NCBI GenBank assembly: GCA_029974635.1
Contig: JARKQY010000031.1
Span: 1 to 64,000, forward strand
DNA length: 64,000 nucleotides
Source of the DNA: Bacillota bacterium
GTDB lineage: Bacteria; Bacillota; UBA4882; UBA8346
Direction of reading: 5' to 3'
Shown in pieces: positions 15,959 to 25,386 of the stretch (its first letter is position 1; the number at the start of each line of letters is the position of its first letter). The notes under the pieces are model-generated. The model saw nothing but the letters and a program-made list of their open reading frames with translations. It was not told where the DNA came from and did no database searches. A program made the translations under genes and the position numbers.

Positions 15959-17378
15959 TTTGCTGAAATATTGCCGGATGGTATTCATCTGCTTATGCAT
16001 GTTGGTTATTTTTCTATTTCTCATCGACAGCTTTAGTGAAATGCCGGTCCGTTCCGGTCCTTTTCATTTGCGGATGCAGTTTGGCTGGAACTGGACGGGT
16101 GTTACCCGGCTGGAAATTCCGCCGTTGGGAGAGATCAAAGCCTATACTCACCGTTTCCCGGCAGCGCTCACCATCTCCCTTGACCGGATCGATCTGCCGG
16201 TGCTGCAAGGAGAACTTGCCGGGATAAAGGATCCGGACTCATATTTAAAGGGTTTCTTACCGAAGCTCCAGCTACTTCTGTACCTCTTTATGGGTAAGTT
16301 GCTTTTGGTGGCGGGATTAGCCGGAGCGATAGCGGCTGGGTTATGGGGCTGGAAAAATTACCGGCGGATACTGGCGGCCGGCGGGGCGGGTATCCTCGTC
16401 ATGGCCTTAATACTCGGAGGAATCGCCCTTGATTTTAACCAGGAAGCGCTCCGGAATCCGCGCTATGAAGGGGTGCTGGAGGCTGCGCCCTGGGCTTTGA
16501 ACCTGCTTGAACGGGGATTGATCTATTTACCGGAGTTACGTACCAAGTTAGTCCAAATGAGCGGCAATCTGAACCGGCTGGCTGACAAGGTGAATTCCCT
16601 GGAGCCGCTGAGTACGGTGGATGGTGAACTCAAGGTGCTTCATGTGTCGGATATTCATAACCATCCGGCGGCCTTGAATTTCATCCGGCGGGTAGTCACC
16701 GGGTTTGGAGTGAATCTGGTAATTGACACGGGCGATCTTACCGATTATGGCACTGAACTGGAGACTGAAATAAGCTCCGGGATCAAAAACATCGGAGTCC
16801 CGTATTTATTTATTCCGGGAAATCATGACTCGCCGGAGGTTGTCAAAACATTGCGGCGATTTGGTAATGTTAAAGTACTCCGGCAGGAGTTCTTGGATCA
16901 TAATGGGCTTAAAATTTTGGGGTGGCAGGATCCGGCCTCTCTCGGCAACATAATCACGGCGGAAGAGGAGATTTTTCAAGCCGAAACTGAGAAATTTACG
17001 GATTATTTCCGGAAGTTAAAGGAAGTACCGGATATTCTGGCAGTGCATAACCGGGAGATGGCTAAATCGCTCATCGGTCAGGTACCGGTACTTCTTTCCG
17101 GCCATACTCACCGCCCATCCATTAAGATAGAGAAAGGCACGGTCTGCATCAATGCCGGGACCACCGGCGCAGCCGGATTACGCGGGCTGGAGAATCCTTC
17201 CCTTCAGTATAGTTTGGCGCTGTTGCATTTCAAACGCGAGAACCCGGAGGATGGATCAAAATTAAAATTGGAAGCAGTTGACCTGATCCGGATTGATAGT
17301 TTAAACGGGAAGCTGCTTTTGGAACGCCGCATGTTTTCCGGAGAGGAGGTTTCCCCTTCAAAAAGCGAGTTGCCATAA
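15894..17378 (+). CDS. Membrane-anchored metallophosphoesterase
   Basis: Up to 494 residues. There is a transmembrane helix near 30-50, a soluble segment, two more helices (about 125-180), and then a calcineurin-like phosphoesterase domain from about 242. Motifs in order: VLHVSDIHNHPA, DTGDLTDYG, IPGNHDSPEVV, AVHNREM and LLSGHTHRPS. The catalytic domain is likely on the outer face of the inner membrane. The start is uncertain: no good ribosome binding site precedes 15894, and ATG at 15978 would begin at the first helix. The substrate is unknown; some relatives act on UDP-sugars or phospholipids. Confidence 0.8.
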   Translation: MMKTTKQISKTQDLCRSLPPGNLLKYCRMVFICLCMLVIFLFLIDSFSEMPVRSGPFHLRMQFGWNWTGVTRLEIPPLGEIKAYTHRFPAALTISLDRIDLPVLQGELAGIKDPDSYLKGFLPKLQLLLYLFMGKLLLVAGLAGAIAAGLWGWKNYRRILAAGGAGILVMALILGGIALDFNQEALRNPRYEGVLEAAPWALNLLERGLIYLPELRTKLVQMSGNLNRLADKVNSLEPLSTVDGELKVLHVSDIHNHPAALNFIRRVVTGFGVNLVIDTGDLTDYGTELETEISSGIKNIGVPYLFIPGNHDSPEVVKTLRRFGNVKVLRQEFLDHNGLKILGWQDPASLGNIITAEEEIFQAETEKFTDYFRKLKEVPDILAVHNREMAKSLIGQVPVLLSGHTHRPSIKIEKGTVCINAGTTGAAGLRGLENPSLQYSLALLHFKRENPEDGSKLKLEAVDLIRIDSLNGKLLLERRMFSGEEVSPSKSELP

Positions 17379-17563
17379 GTATTTTGCCTATTCCGCGAAG
17401 CTTTTGAAAGAACTTCATTTATAGTTCCAATTATTTTTGGCTGCTTTAACATGAATCCGGCCAGCAACTTTCAAAATTACTGGTAATGTGGACTTGCCGG
17501 ATTCTGTAAAAAACCCGATCCGGCCAATTTTTCTGCGACATAGCAGGAAAATTGCAATGTACT

Positions 17564-17588
17564 GTAACGTCCTTAAAAAGGACGTTAC
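17564..17588. promoter_or_regulatory. Perfect 11-bp hairpin, regulatory or attenuator-like
   Basis: gtaacgtcctt (17564-17574) and aaggacgttac (17578-17588) are perfect complements with a 3-base AAA loop. No T run follows. It lies 100 bp before a small secreted-protein gene. The rest of 17379-17687 shows nothing else I can support. Confidence 0.5.
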
Positions 17589-17687
17589 GGAACGAAGTTT
17601 AAAGGAACTTCCGGCGCTTGGAGGAATCGCCGGATCTATGTCGAACAATTTTTACAAAATATGTTGCTGTTCTTTATAGGAATAAAA

Positions 17688-17969
17688 ATGCGCAAAAACT
17701 GTATTTTCAAAATCCTTTTTTTCATTTCTTTCGTGGCCTTGGTTATCCTGGCCGGTCACTTTCATCCGGATGGTCCGGATGATCATTGCCCGTTGTGCCA
17801 ACTGTTAGCTACCGGTTTTACTGCTTTTGCGCCAATTGTGCTGCTGCCAACCGTATATTTTATTATCAAAGTATCACCAGTTGACCTTTCCGCCACACCC
17901 TTCTCCTTATATCGCCAAATTTCATTACGGGCGCCGCCTTGCCAACCGAGTTCTCCATCTTTCATCTAA
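17688..17969 (+). CDS. Small membrane protein with His/Cys motif
   Basis: A 93-residue frame beginning MRKNCIFKILFFISFVALVI, an N-terminal hydrophobic segment, followed by HFHPDGPDDHCPLCQ and a second hydrophobic segment. The His/Asp-rich patch with CPLC recalls DUF2946-type small proteins found beside metal uptake systems, but this is only a resemblance. A ribosome binding site (tatagg) is weak. It precedes the peptidase/SPFH/ATPase operon on the same strand. Confidence 0.5.
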   Translation: MRKNCIFKILFFISFVALVILAGHFHPDGPDDHCPLCQLLATGFTAFAPIVLLPTVYFIIKVSPVDLSATPFSLYRQISLRAPPCQPSSPSFI

Positions 17970-18059
17970 ATCTTTTGTTTTTGATACGAGAATATAATCC
18001 ATGGCATTAGAAATTCTATTTAAAGAGTTGTCTAAATGCATTGTATCTTTACATTCTTT

Positions 18060-18160
18060 TATTACTCCGGCAGTTAAAGATAGCTATCTTTAACTGTGAA
18101 AACTCTGTTTTCGTTGGCTTTTCTTTTTTTAAATTGATATATTTAGCCACCGGAGTAATA
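18060..18160 (+). promoter_or_regulatory. 101-bp structured element upstream of the M16 peptidase
   Basis: Perfect 11-bp terminal inverted repeats, tattactccgg (18060-18070) and ccggagtaata (18150-18160), enclose a perfect 26-bp palindrome (18071-18096, centre tagcta) and an AT-rich remainder with a T run (18121-18130). It ends 54 bp before the peptidase start. It could be a structured leader RNA or a small MITE-like insertion. Confidence 0.6.
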
Positions 18161-18213
18161 GATTGCTTCAGGATTTGTATTGAGCCGTGGATTAAGTAAC
18201 GGAGGACGAGTTG

Positions 18214-19500
18214 ATGACCAAAAGACGAATTTTTTTATGGCTTGTGATGGCGGTTATGCTCATCATGGCAACGGTAAATATAGAGGCCAAATCTAAAGAG
18301 GCGTTTCAACAAGTAACTTTAAGGAATGGTTTACAGTTAAAGTACCGGGTAATGAAAGGCGACCCCATGGTTTCCATGTCCGTCGTAATCCCTATCGGAA
18401 TGAATTACGTAAAAAAGAAGAGCATCGCCCATCTCCTGGAACACATGATCTTTCGGGGAAGCGCGGAGTATTCTTTCTCGGATATCCTTAATATCACCAA
18501 CCGGCGCGGCGGTTCCTTCAGCGGGTTCACCACGCTTTACGCCACAACGTACAATTATGTAGCTCCCAGTGATGATTTTGAAAAAGCTTTTAAAGTTTTT
18601 AACAGTACCATCTGGAGTGCGGCCTTAACCGAACAACATGTTGCCCTGGAACAAAAGATCGTCCTCCATGAAGCGGAGCTGAACTATGCGTCACGGCTGC
18701 CGGGATATCCTTTGCTCCGCTATTTTTATCCGGAACATAGCGACACTCCGGAGACTGTTTATGCCATCTCGGCTCAGGACTTAAAAGATTTTTACCAGTC
18801 ATGTTATCAGCCCTCCAATGCCACCTATATTGTGGCGGGGGATTTTCAGCCGGAGGTTGTCATGGCTGCTTTGGAGCAAGTGAAGAATATTTACGGCGCC
18901 AGTACCCAAAAGATCTCCGAGCAGATTATGACCGAATTTAGTTTGCCGCGCCAGGATATTGTGGAAGAACGCAATTTGTATCCGTATCATTATCAGGTTT
19001 TATTAGCGTATGAGTTTAGCGGCCTATCTCCGGCAGAGCGAATGACTTTAAAGGTTTTGGGATATTTATTCGGATACAGTCATCGCATTGATTATGAGAA
19101 AAATAAGTTTCAAGAATATTATATGATAACCCGCTCATTTCGCGAGAAGGATTTTTTCGGGATGTATTACCTGGAACGGAACCAGCCATATAATGAAGAA
19201 GCGTATACCAACATAAAAACCAATCTGTTGAAGTTTATTCGCCAGTTCAAGAAGGTTGAATTAAAAAAAGCGCTGAAAGAGTTGGCTTTTCAAGTGGAAT
19301 TTGAAAAAATCGCAAGTGATCAGTCGGCAGCGGATGCGGTGGAATATGAAATCCAGCGATTAATTGACCCCGACAGTATTACCATTGATTCATGGAAGGC
19401 AATGAATAAATTGTCTGAACGGGACTTGGAAAGAGTAATTAATAAATGTTTTATCCAGCCCCCGACTACATGTATTTTGGTAAAACATAAGGCGAAGTAG
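18214..19500 (+). CDS. Secreted M16-family (insulinase-like) metallopeptidase
   Basis: A 428-residue protein started at the ATG after cggaggacgagttg. Residues 1-24 are a signal peptide (hydrophobic core LVMAVMLIMATV). The zinc motif HLLEH (HxxEH) lies near residue 72, and an acidic partner patch (QKIVLHEAELNYA) about 75 residues later gives the third ligand. The C-terminal half is the usual M16 inactive-like domain. It probably acts in the periplasm. It heads a same-strand set: three SPFH proteins and a metal ATPase follow. Many M16 proteins work as pairs, but no partner is present. Confidence 0.85.
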   Translation: MTKRRIFLWLVMAVMLIMATVNIEAKSKEAFQQVTLRNGLQLKYRVMKGDPMVSMSVVIPIGMNYVKKKSIAHLLEHMIFRGSAEYSFSDILNITNRRGGSFSGFTTLYATTYNYVAPSDDFEKAFKVFNSTIWSAALTEQHVALEQKIVLHEAELNYASRLPGYPLLRYFYPEHSDTPETVYAISAQDLKDFYQSCYQPSNATYIVAGDFQPEVVMAALEQVKNIYGASTQKISEQIMTEFSLPRQDIVEERNLYPYHYQVLLAYEFSGLSPAERMTLKVLGYLFGYSHRIDYEKNKFQEYYMITRSFREKDFFGMYYLERNQPYNEEAYTNIKTNLLKFIRQFKKVELKKALKELAFQVEFEKIASDQSAADAVEYEIQRLIDPDSITIDSWKAMNKLSERDLERVINKCFIQPPTTCILVKHKAK

Positions 19501-19560
19501 GGTAATATAGATGTTATAATAATAATATTATAGATTCAATTATTTTTGGTTTTGTAAGAG

Positions 19561-21363
19561 GTGAACCGTTTGTTACATCAGAAACCGATGAATGGTGAAT
19601 TTTCAAAGATTTTAGCGTATTACCGTACCGGCTGCGGAGTTTTGGGCATATTAGCGCTTGGGTGCGGGATAATCTATTCCTTATTCAGCATGATTCAATT
19701 TGGAGTGATGCAATGCTTGATCATGATTATGCTCGCATGTTTATTGCGGATAAGGAAATATGAAAGACCCGCAATAATGAAAGAAGATAATCTGGAGATA
19801 TGCGAGGATAAAGCCGGTGAAGCACGGCAAGAATCAAGCCATCGAACAACACCCGCTGCTGAACAAAAGGTAAAAAATTATCGCCACCGCTATTACCCCT
19901 TAGTGTTACTCGTTACAGTCCTAATCATTTTTCTGGTTGAGGTATATATTTTTAATAAACTCAAGTTCACGGCCAATTTCGATAAACCTCCTATTCTAAT
20001 CGGAGTATTTAGCTTACTGGCATCATTCTTATATCTGGCAAGCGCAAATTGGTTTGAACAAAACACTGAGCATGGTGAAGAGTATCAAATGCTCAGTTAT
20101 TTTTTTAGAGCCGCGCAATGGCTCTCCTTCTCCGGCAGTTTGGGGGCGGTGGCAAAATATCTGGGGTTTGCACGGATTGAACATTTCTTGAGCTACTTAA
20201 TGGCTGCCTTTGTGGCAATAATTCTATTGGAAACCGGTTTGCAGTGTGCTATACGGCTAACGGACGGCAAGCAAAAATACAGTTTCGCCTTAAAGATGAC
20301 CATCCTACCAGCCCTGTTAAGCGGAGAAAATCCTGTCCGTAAATTATTGATTTCAATAGAGAAAAATGCGGGCATATCTTTCCGGTCCACCTGGACCATA
20401 GGATTTATCCGGCGCAATGTTTTATTTGTCATGTCGCTACTCATGATATTCTTTTGGTTAATGACCGTATTTGTCCAAATAAATCCGGACGAGAAAGGAA
20501 TTTTGTATCATTTTGGCAGTATAAAGAGAGCAAGGGTCATGCTGCCCGGAATTCATATTAAATGGCCATGGCCCATTGAGATAGTAAAAATTTATCCCGT
20601 TTATCAGGTGCAAAATTTTACGGTGGGTTATGAATCAAACCGGCAAACGGACTACATATGGACAATGAGTCATGGGGGAGATGAATATCAACTGTTGCTT
20701 GGTGACGGCAGGGAATTGGTTTCCATCAATATGCAAGTTTATTATAAAATTGATAATCTATATGAATATGTGCTGCAATTTGAAAATCCCGAAGAGATCC
20801 TTAAGGTCGAGGCATATCGCATCCTGTTAAACGAAACCGTGGCCACCGATTTAGATAAACTACTCAGCCGCGATCGTTCATTGTTTTCAAAAATGATTAC
20901 TCAAAAATTGCGGGAAACCAGTAAACAACAAAAGTTGGGGTTGGAGGTAACCGGCGTTGCTTTGACCAATATCCATCCTCCTACTGAAATTGCTTACGAA
21001 TACCAGGAAATCGTAAGCGCCGATATTCAGAAGCGGACTATCATCATCAAGGCCAGAACGGATGCGGAAGCATCAATTCCCAAAGCCGAGCAGACAAGGG
21101 ATGAAATGATCAAGAATTCCCGGACGGATGCATTAACACGCAAGGGACAAGCACTTAGTGAATTCAACAAATACAAATACCAGGAAAATGCATACCGTCT
21201 TAACCCGGCTGCGTATAAAGAATGGAAATGGCTTGAGGTTATGGAAAACTCCCTGGAAAATAAAAAAATCTATCTGCTTGACAAAAGGCAAACGATGAAT
21301 AAAGATGGCTTTTGGCTGGATATGAGAGGGATTTTTAATGAGAAAAATACGAACTCCGAATAA
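19561..21363 (+). CDS. Polytopic SPFH/band-7 protein (HflK-like), 600 aa
   Basis: Starts at GTG after gtaagag. About five hydrophobic segments occupy residues 15-300. An SPFH domain begins near 300 (VQINPDEKGILYHFGSIKRA, then MLPGIHIKWPWPIEIVKIYP). A helical, charged C-terminal part carries KAEQTRDEM-type repeats typical of HflK/stomatin. The long multi-span N-terminus is unusual; classical HflK has one span. The following two genes are also SPFH proteins, and an ATPase of the P1B type ends the run. No ftsH is adjacent. A role in membrane quality control or in organising the ATPase is inferred. Confidence 0.8.
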   Translation: MNRLLHQKPMNGEFSKILAYYRTGCGVLGILALGCGIIYSLFSMIQFGVMQCLIMIMLACLLRIRKYERPAIMKEDNLEICEDKAGEARQESSHRTTPAAEQKVKNYRHRYYPLVLLVTVLIIFLVEVYIFNKLKFTANFDKPPILIGVFSLLASFLYLASANWFEQNTEHGEEYQMLSYFFRAAQWLSFSGSLGAVAKYLGFARIEHFLSYLMAAFVAIILLETGLQCAIRLTDGKQKYSFALKMTILPALLSGENPVRKLLISIEKNAGISFRSTWTIGFIRRNVLFVMSLLMIFFWLMTVFVQINPDEKGILYHFGSIKRARVMLPGIHIKWPWPIEIVKIYPVYQVQNFTVGYESNRQTDYIWTMSHGGDEYQLLLGDGRELVSINMQVYYKIDNLYEYVLQFENPEEILKVEAYRILLNETVATDLDKLLSRDRSLFSKMITQKLRETSKQQKLGLEVTGVALTNIHPPTEIAYEYQEIVSADIQKRTIIIKARTDAEASIPKAEQTRDEMIKNSRTDALTRKGQALSEFNKYKYQENAYRLNPAAYKEWKWLEVMENSLENKKIYLLDKRQTMNKDGFWLDMRGIFNEKNTNSE

Positions 21364-21396
21364 AGAGTATGTAAATATGGAAGGGGGAGAACCGAG

Positions 21397-22278
21397 ATGA
21401 AGCAACGCTGGTTGCGGTTGACTGTTGGTAGTATCGTCGTCGGTATTATTTTAATATACGGGTTTACCTTTATCCTGTATGAAGGCAATTTGGCGGTGGT
21501 GACACGTTTTGGCGCCCCCAGAATGATTATACGGGAAGCCGGTCTTCATTTTAAATTGCCTTGGCCTTTTGAAAAGATCTATACGTTTGATAGAAGAAAG
21601 CATTGTTATGATACCAGCTATATTGAAACATTGACCAAGGATAAGAAGAACATCATTTTTCAAACCTATGTTGTCTGGAGTATCAGCGATTCGCTCAGGT
21701 TTCTGCAGAGCACCGGCGACCGGAAGACAGCCGAATTAAATCTGGATAGTTTGGTAATTAACGCCAAAAATGGTGTGCTGGGTAGATACAACCTGTCCGC
21801 ATTGGTTTCTACCAATCCGGAAGAATTGCGGTTAAATGAAATCGAAGCGGAAATTTTAACGGAAGTAGCCCAACCAGCGTTGAACCGATATGGGATTAAA
21901 ATATTCCAGGTGGGACTGAAAAGATTGGGCTTGCCCTATGCCAACACCCGGTATGTCCTTGACCAAATGCGCGCCGAACGGCTTAAATATGTTGAGCAGC
22001 TCAAGGCCGAGGGCGAAAGGGATGCAAGCTTGATTCGGAATGAGGCGGATGTAAAAGTTGCCGGGTTGAAATCCGAAGGGATGGAAAAAGCAGCAAAAAT
22101 AAAAGGCGAGGCTGAATTTGAAGCAGCAAAAATATATGCTGCCGCCCATCAACAAAATCCCAAGTTTTTCTCCTTTCTCCGCAAGCTGGATTCCACGGAG
22201 AAGATTTTAGGTGATAAGTCTATCTTGATTTTTCGGAGTGATAGTCCGCCATTTGACATTTTGGACGGCAAAGAATGA
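21397..22278 (+). CDS. SPFH/band-7 protein (HflC-like)
   Basis: A 293-residue protein with one N-terminal transmembrane helix (residues 7-25) and an SPFH domain (FILYEGNLAVVTRFGAPRMI, then GLHFKLPWPFEKIYTFDRR). A coiled, Ala/Glu/Lys-rich segment near 200-255 follows (EGERDASLIRNEADVKVAGL and similar). This is the HflC layout. The ribosome binding site ggaagggggagaaccgag is strong. The gene sits between two other SPFH genes, the next starting one base after its stop. Confidence 0.88.
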   Translation: MKQRWLRLTVGSIVVGIILIYGFTFILYEGNLAVVTRFGAPRMIIREAGLHFKLPWPFEKIYTFDRRKHCYDTSYIETLTKDKKNIIFQTYVVWSISDSLRFLQSTGDRKTAELNLDSLVINAKNGVLGRYNLSALVSTNPEELRLNEIEAEILTEVAQPALNRYGIKIFQVGLKRLGLPYANTRYVLDQMRAERLKYVEQLKAEGERDASLIRNEADVKVAGLKSEGMEKAAKIKGEAEFEAAKIYAAAHQQNPKFFSFLRKLDSTEKILGDKSILIFRSDSPPFDILDGKE

Positions 22279-22279
22279 G

Positions 22280-23239
22280 ATGGATCGAAGAATGAAGGAA
22301 AAAATCAATTTTGCAATTGAACCAAGTCTAAATAGTATCGTAAGTTATATCCGCTGGATTGCAATCGTGGCAATTGCGGGAATTCTGCTATCCGGGATCA
22401 TCTTCGTACAACCCGGGGAGGCGATCATTGTTTTGCGGTTCGGCAAACTAGTCGGCAATACCCGCGTCGAACAGGTTCGTCAGCCGGGTCTTCATTTTAC
22501 CCTGCCGCTAATTGATGAAGTGGTCCGGGTTCCGGTTCGGAAGATTCAAGAAATCAGGATCGATGAATTGTACAGTGAGAGTTATATTAGAGACGTCACA
22601 ACGACCGGTTATGCATTAACAGGAGATGATAATATTGTACTGCTTGATGTGGTTTTGAAATATAAAATCATCGATCCGCTCAAGTATGTTCTTGAAGTTG
22701 AAGATCCGGAAAAGGTTTTAAAAGAATTGGCGACCAGTGCATTAACCCGGGAAATATCATCTTTGTTTGTGGATGATATTCTTACGAAACAAAAAAAAGA
22801 ACTGGCAAGTTATGTTCTAATAAACACCCAGGATAGAGCAGACCGAATAAACATAGGAGTTCAACTGGTTACCCTTGAGTTTACCCGCCTGCAGCCGCCG
22901 CATGAGGTTAAAGGTGCATTTGATTTGGTGACCAGCACTTATGTTCAGATGGAAACCATGATTCAAGCAGCGAAAAGCTACCAGGCGAAGGTAATTCCTG
23001 AAGCCGTATCCGAACGTGATTCCATGATTCAAAAAGCCAGGTCTTATAAAGCGGAAAGAATTGCCCGGGCCAAATCCGATGTGGCGCAGTTTTATGGCGT
23101 AATCAAAGAATATCAGAAGAATCCTCGCATCGTTCATGAACGGTTGTATCGTGAAAAGGTGGAAAACATCATGCGCAAGGTGGCAAATAAGGTGGTAATC
23201 CCTACAGGCGAGAATGGCGAAAATATTATTTTGCCGTAA
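22280..23239 (+). CDS. SPFH/band-7 protein (HflK-like)
   Basis: About 319 residues from the ATG immediately after the preceding stop; an alternative ATG is at 22292. One transmembrane helix (about residues 27-48), then an SPFH domain (IFVQPGEAIIVLRFGKLVGN and QPGLHFTLPLIDEVVRVPVR), and a helical tail with SERDSMIQKARSYKAERIAR. It is the third SPFH protein in a row and is shorter than the first. HflK and HflC normally form a ring around FtsH. Here the nearest enzyme is the ATPase that begins 40 bases later. Confidence 0.87.
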   Translation: MDRRMKEKINFAIEPSLNSIVSYIRWIAIVAIAGILLSGIIFVQPGEAIIVLRFGKLVGNTRVEQVRQPGLHFTLPLIDEVVRVPVRKIQEIRIDELYSESYIRDVTTTGYALTGDDNIVLLDVVLKYKIIDPLKYVLEVEDPEKVLKELATSALTREISSLFVDDILTKQKKELASYVLINTQDRADRINIGVQLVTLEFTRLQPPHEVKGAFDLVTSTYVQMETMIQAAKSYQAKVIPEAVSERDSMIQKARSYKAERIARAKSDVAQFYGVIKEYQKNPRIVHERLYREKVENIMRKVANKVVIPTGENGENIILP

Positions 23240-23279
23240 AATTCGATAACGGAATGTTTTTTGGGAAAGAGGATCATAA

Positions 23280-25202
23280 ATGCCGGAAATGATAAAGGCT
23301 GTAAGCGAACGGGTTGAAAAATCATTGGAATCCGCCCTTACCCATGAGGAGCAAAAAAAGATCGCTACCCATATCGGGGCTGTCTTATTTGCGGGAGGCC
23401 TGTTACTTGTGGGTAAGCTGCATCAATGGTTATTTCCCGGATTTGAAAGCATAACCGGGATTATCCTGTTTGGCGGCGCCATTATTGCCGGTTATCCCGT
23501 TTTTAAAAAGGCGGTGAAAGGATTTGCCGCTGGTGACCCAAAGCACATAATGGAGCAACTGGTGAGCTTGGCATTATTGGCATCGTTTGCCATCGGTGAT
23601 TATCAAACAGTGATATTAATACCGCTAATTATGGCTGGAGTGCATTTTCTTGAAGAAAGAAGTATTTTGGGAGCCGAATCCGCTATCGACGGACTGAGGA
23701 CGCTTCAGGCGAAAGAAGCGTGCCTGGTTACTGATGACGGAGAAATGGCGGTTAAATCGGAACATCTGAAGCCCGGGGATATTATTCGGGTGAGACCCGG
23801 AGATATGATGCCCATTGATGGAGAAATCATTGAGGGACGGTCGTCGATGGATCAGAGTTCACTTACCGGAGAAACCGTACCAAAGGATGTCCGCAAAGGG
23901 GACAACGTATATGCGGGTACTATTAATATGCAAGGGCTTCTCAAAGTACGGGTGATTAAAAATGTTTATGAAACTTCCCTGAACAAAATTGTTGAGCTTT
24001 TAAAGCAGGCCGAGCAGTCGCGTACAGCAACCATGAGAATGATTGAGCGTTACTCCGCATATTATCTTCCTTTTATCATAATAATCGCAGCGGGGGTCCT
24101 GCTTATCACCCGGGATTTGCATAGAGTCATTGCCATATTTGTAGTTAGTTGTCCCTGTGCGCAGATTTTAGTGAGTTCTACCGCTATGGTGGCTTCATTG
24201 GCCGTTTCATCCCGAAACGGAGTCTTGATTAAAAATTCCGCGTTTCTGGAAGTGTTAGGGAATGTTAAAACAGTAATTTTTGATAAAACCGGAACCCTGA
24301 CGGTAGGACGATTGGAAGTTATTGCCGTCAAGCCTGCAGAAGGAGTAACTTCCGAAGAACTTATAGGTACTGCCGCCACGGCTGCTTGGGCCTCAAAACA
24401 TCCGGTGTCCCGAGCAATTGTTCATGCCGTTGGAGAGCTAACCTTTGAAAAGGGTATGGCCATTGAAGAAAGCGCTGGTTTTGGCCTTGCCGCGGATATT
24501 TCGGGAGGGCGAGTCTTTCTGGGAAAGAGAGATTGGCTTGAATCAAATAATTTAAGGCCTCCCGGTGAGCCTGAGCATTATGGACCCGTGGCCTGGGTAG
24601 GACGTAATGATAAAGTGCTCGGGTACATTTTATTAGCGGATGATTTGCGGCCGGATGCCAAGGAGTCGGTTGGAGCCCTGAGGGAATTGGGGATCGAACG
24701 TGTAATTTTAGTTACCGGAGACCGCAGGGAGACCACAGCTGTGATTAAAGAAGAGCTTTGTCTGGATGAGGTCTTTGCTGAATGCCATCCCTCCGATAAA
24801 CTTACGGTTGTGGAAAAGGAAAAAGCGGGTGATAGATTAACCATGGTTGTCGGAGACGGAATCAACGACGCGCTGGCCCTGGTGAAGGCGGATGTAGGCG
24901 TGGCCATGGGGGCGATGGGTTCGGATATCGCCATTCAGAGCTCGGATATCGCCCTTATGGGTAATGAACTGGAAAAGCTATCGTTTATGATAAGGCTGTC
25001 GCGGAAGACGAAAATGACTATTTATCAAAATATGGCGATTGCCGTATTATCAAGCGGCATTATGTTGCTTTTGGCCGGATTGGGGATTGTAACATCACTG
25101 TTAGGATCCTTTCTCCATAATGTCGGAGCTTTTATTGTAGTGATAAATAGTGCCGGATTACTGCGGTTTGACTCCAACAGCAGCAGTGAGGAAAGAACAT
25201 GA
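23280..25202 (+). CDS. P1B-type heavy-metal-transporting ATPase without HMA domain
   Basis: A 640-residue ATPase started at the ATG after gaaagaggatcataa. Motifs in order: actuator TGET near residue 195, SCPCAQ in the sixth transmembrane segment (metal-binding CPC), phosphorylation site DKTGTLTVG near 337, HP motif (KHPVSRAI) near 376, GDGIND near 523. There is no N-terminal HMA domain, and Ala-Gln replaces the usual Ala-Leu after CPC. The final helices end in LHNVGAFIVVINS, which recalls Zn/Mn-type ATPases (CtpC-like) rather than copper pumps. It likely exports a divalent metal; specificity is unknown. Last gene of the peptidase/SPFH run. Confidence 0.9.
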   Translation: MPEMIKAVSERVEKSLESALTHEEQKKIATHIGAVLFAGGLLLVGKLHQWLFPGFESITGIILFGGAIIAGYPVFKKAVKGFAAGDPKHIMEQLVSLALLASFAIGDYQTVILIPLIMAGVHFLEERSILGAESAIDGLRTLQAKEACLVTDDGEMAVKSEHLKPGDIIRVRPGDMMPIDGEIIEGRSSMDQSSLTGETVPKDVRKGDNVYAGTINMQGLLKVRVIKNVYETSLNKIVELLKQAEQSRTATMRMIERYSAYYLPFIIIIAAGVLLITRDLHRVIAIFVVSCPCAQILVSSTAMVASLAVSSRNGVLIKNSAFLEVLGNVKTVIFDKTGTLTVGRLEVIAVKPAEGVTSEELIGTAATAAWASKHPVSRAIVHAVGELTFEKGMAIEESAGFGLAADISGGRVFLGKRDWLESNNLRPPGEPEHYGPVAWVGRNDKVLGYILLADDLRPDAKESVGALRELGIERVILVTGDRRETTAVIKEELCLDEVFAECHPSDKLTVVEKEKAGDRLTMVVGDGINDALALVKADVGVAMGAMGSDIAIQSSDIALMGNELEKLSFMIRLSRKTKMTIYQNMAIAVLSSGIMLLLAGLGIVTSLLGSFLHNVGAFIVVINSAGLLRFDSNSSSEERT

Positions 25203-25224
25203 TATTAATTATATGTAATATAAA

Positions 25225-25253
25225 TTGACATATTGCGCAGAATGTAGTAATTT
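25225..25253 (+). promoter_or_regulatory. Putative promoter, TTGACA-17-TAATTT
   Basis: TTGACA (25225-25230), 17-bp spacer, TAATTT (25248-25253). It is followed by two taaca pentamers 11 bp apart (within 25269-25284). It could drive the 25387 short frame and the 25736 gene. The rest of 25254-25386 shows nothing else. Confidence 0.45.
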
Positions 25254-25386
25254 TATTTTAGAAAGATAACATACATATAACACATATAGTCTCTGTAAAT
25301 GATATCAAGGATGGGATTATGCAGTTAGCACCGTGGACAAATTGATGTTTTTATGGCTGGGAAGCTAGCGCAAAAAGAAAGGCGAA

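Noticed and set aside
25254..25300. A fifth phased-repeat operator downstream of the 25225 promoter
   Set aside because: Two taaca pentamers are 11 bp apart and inverted relative to the others; too weak to include in the regulon.
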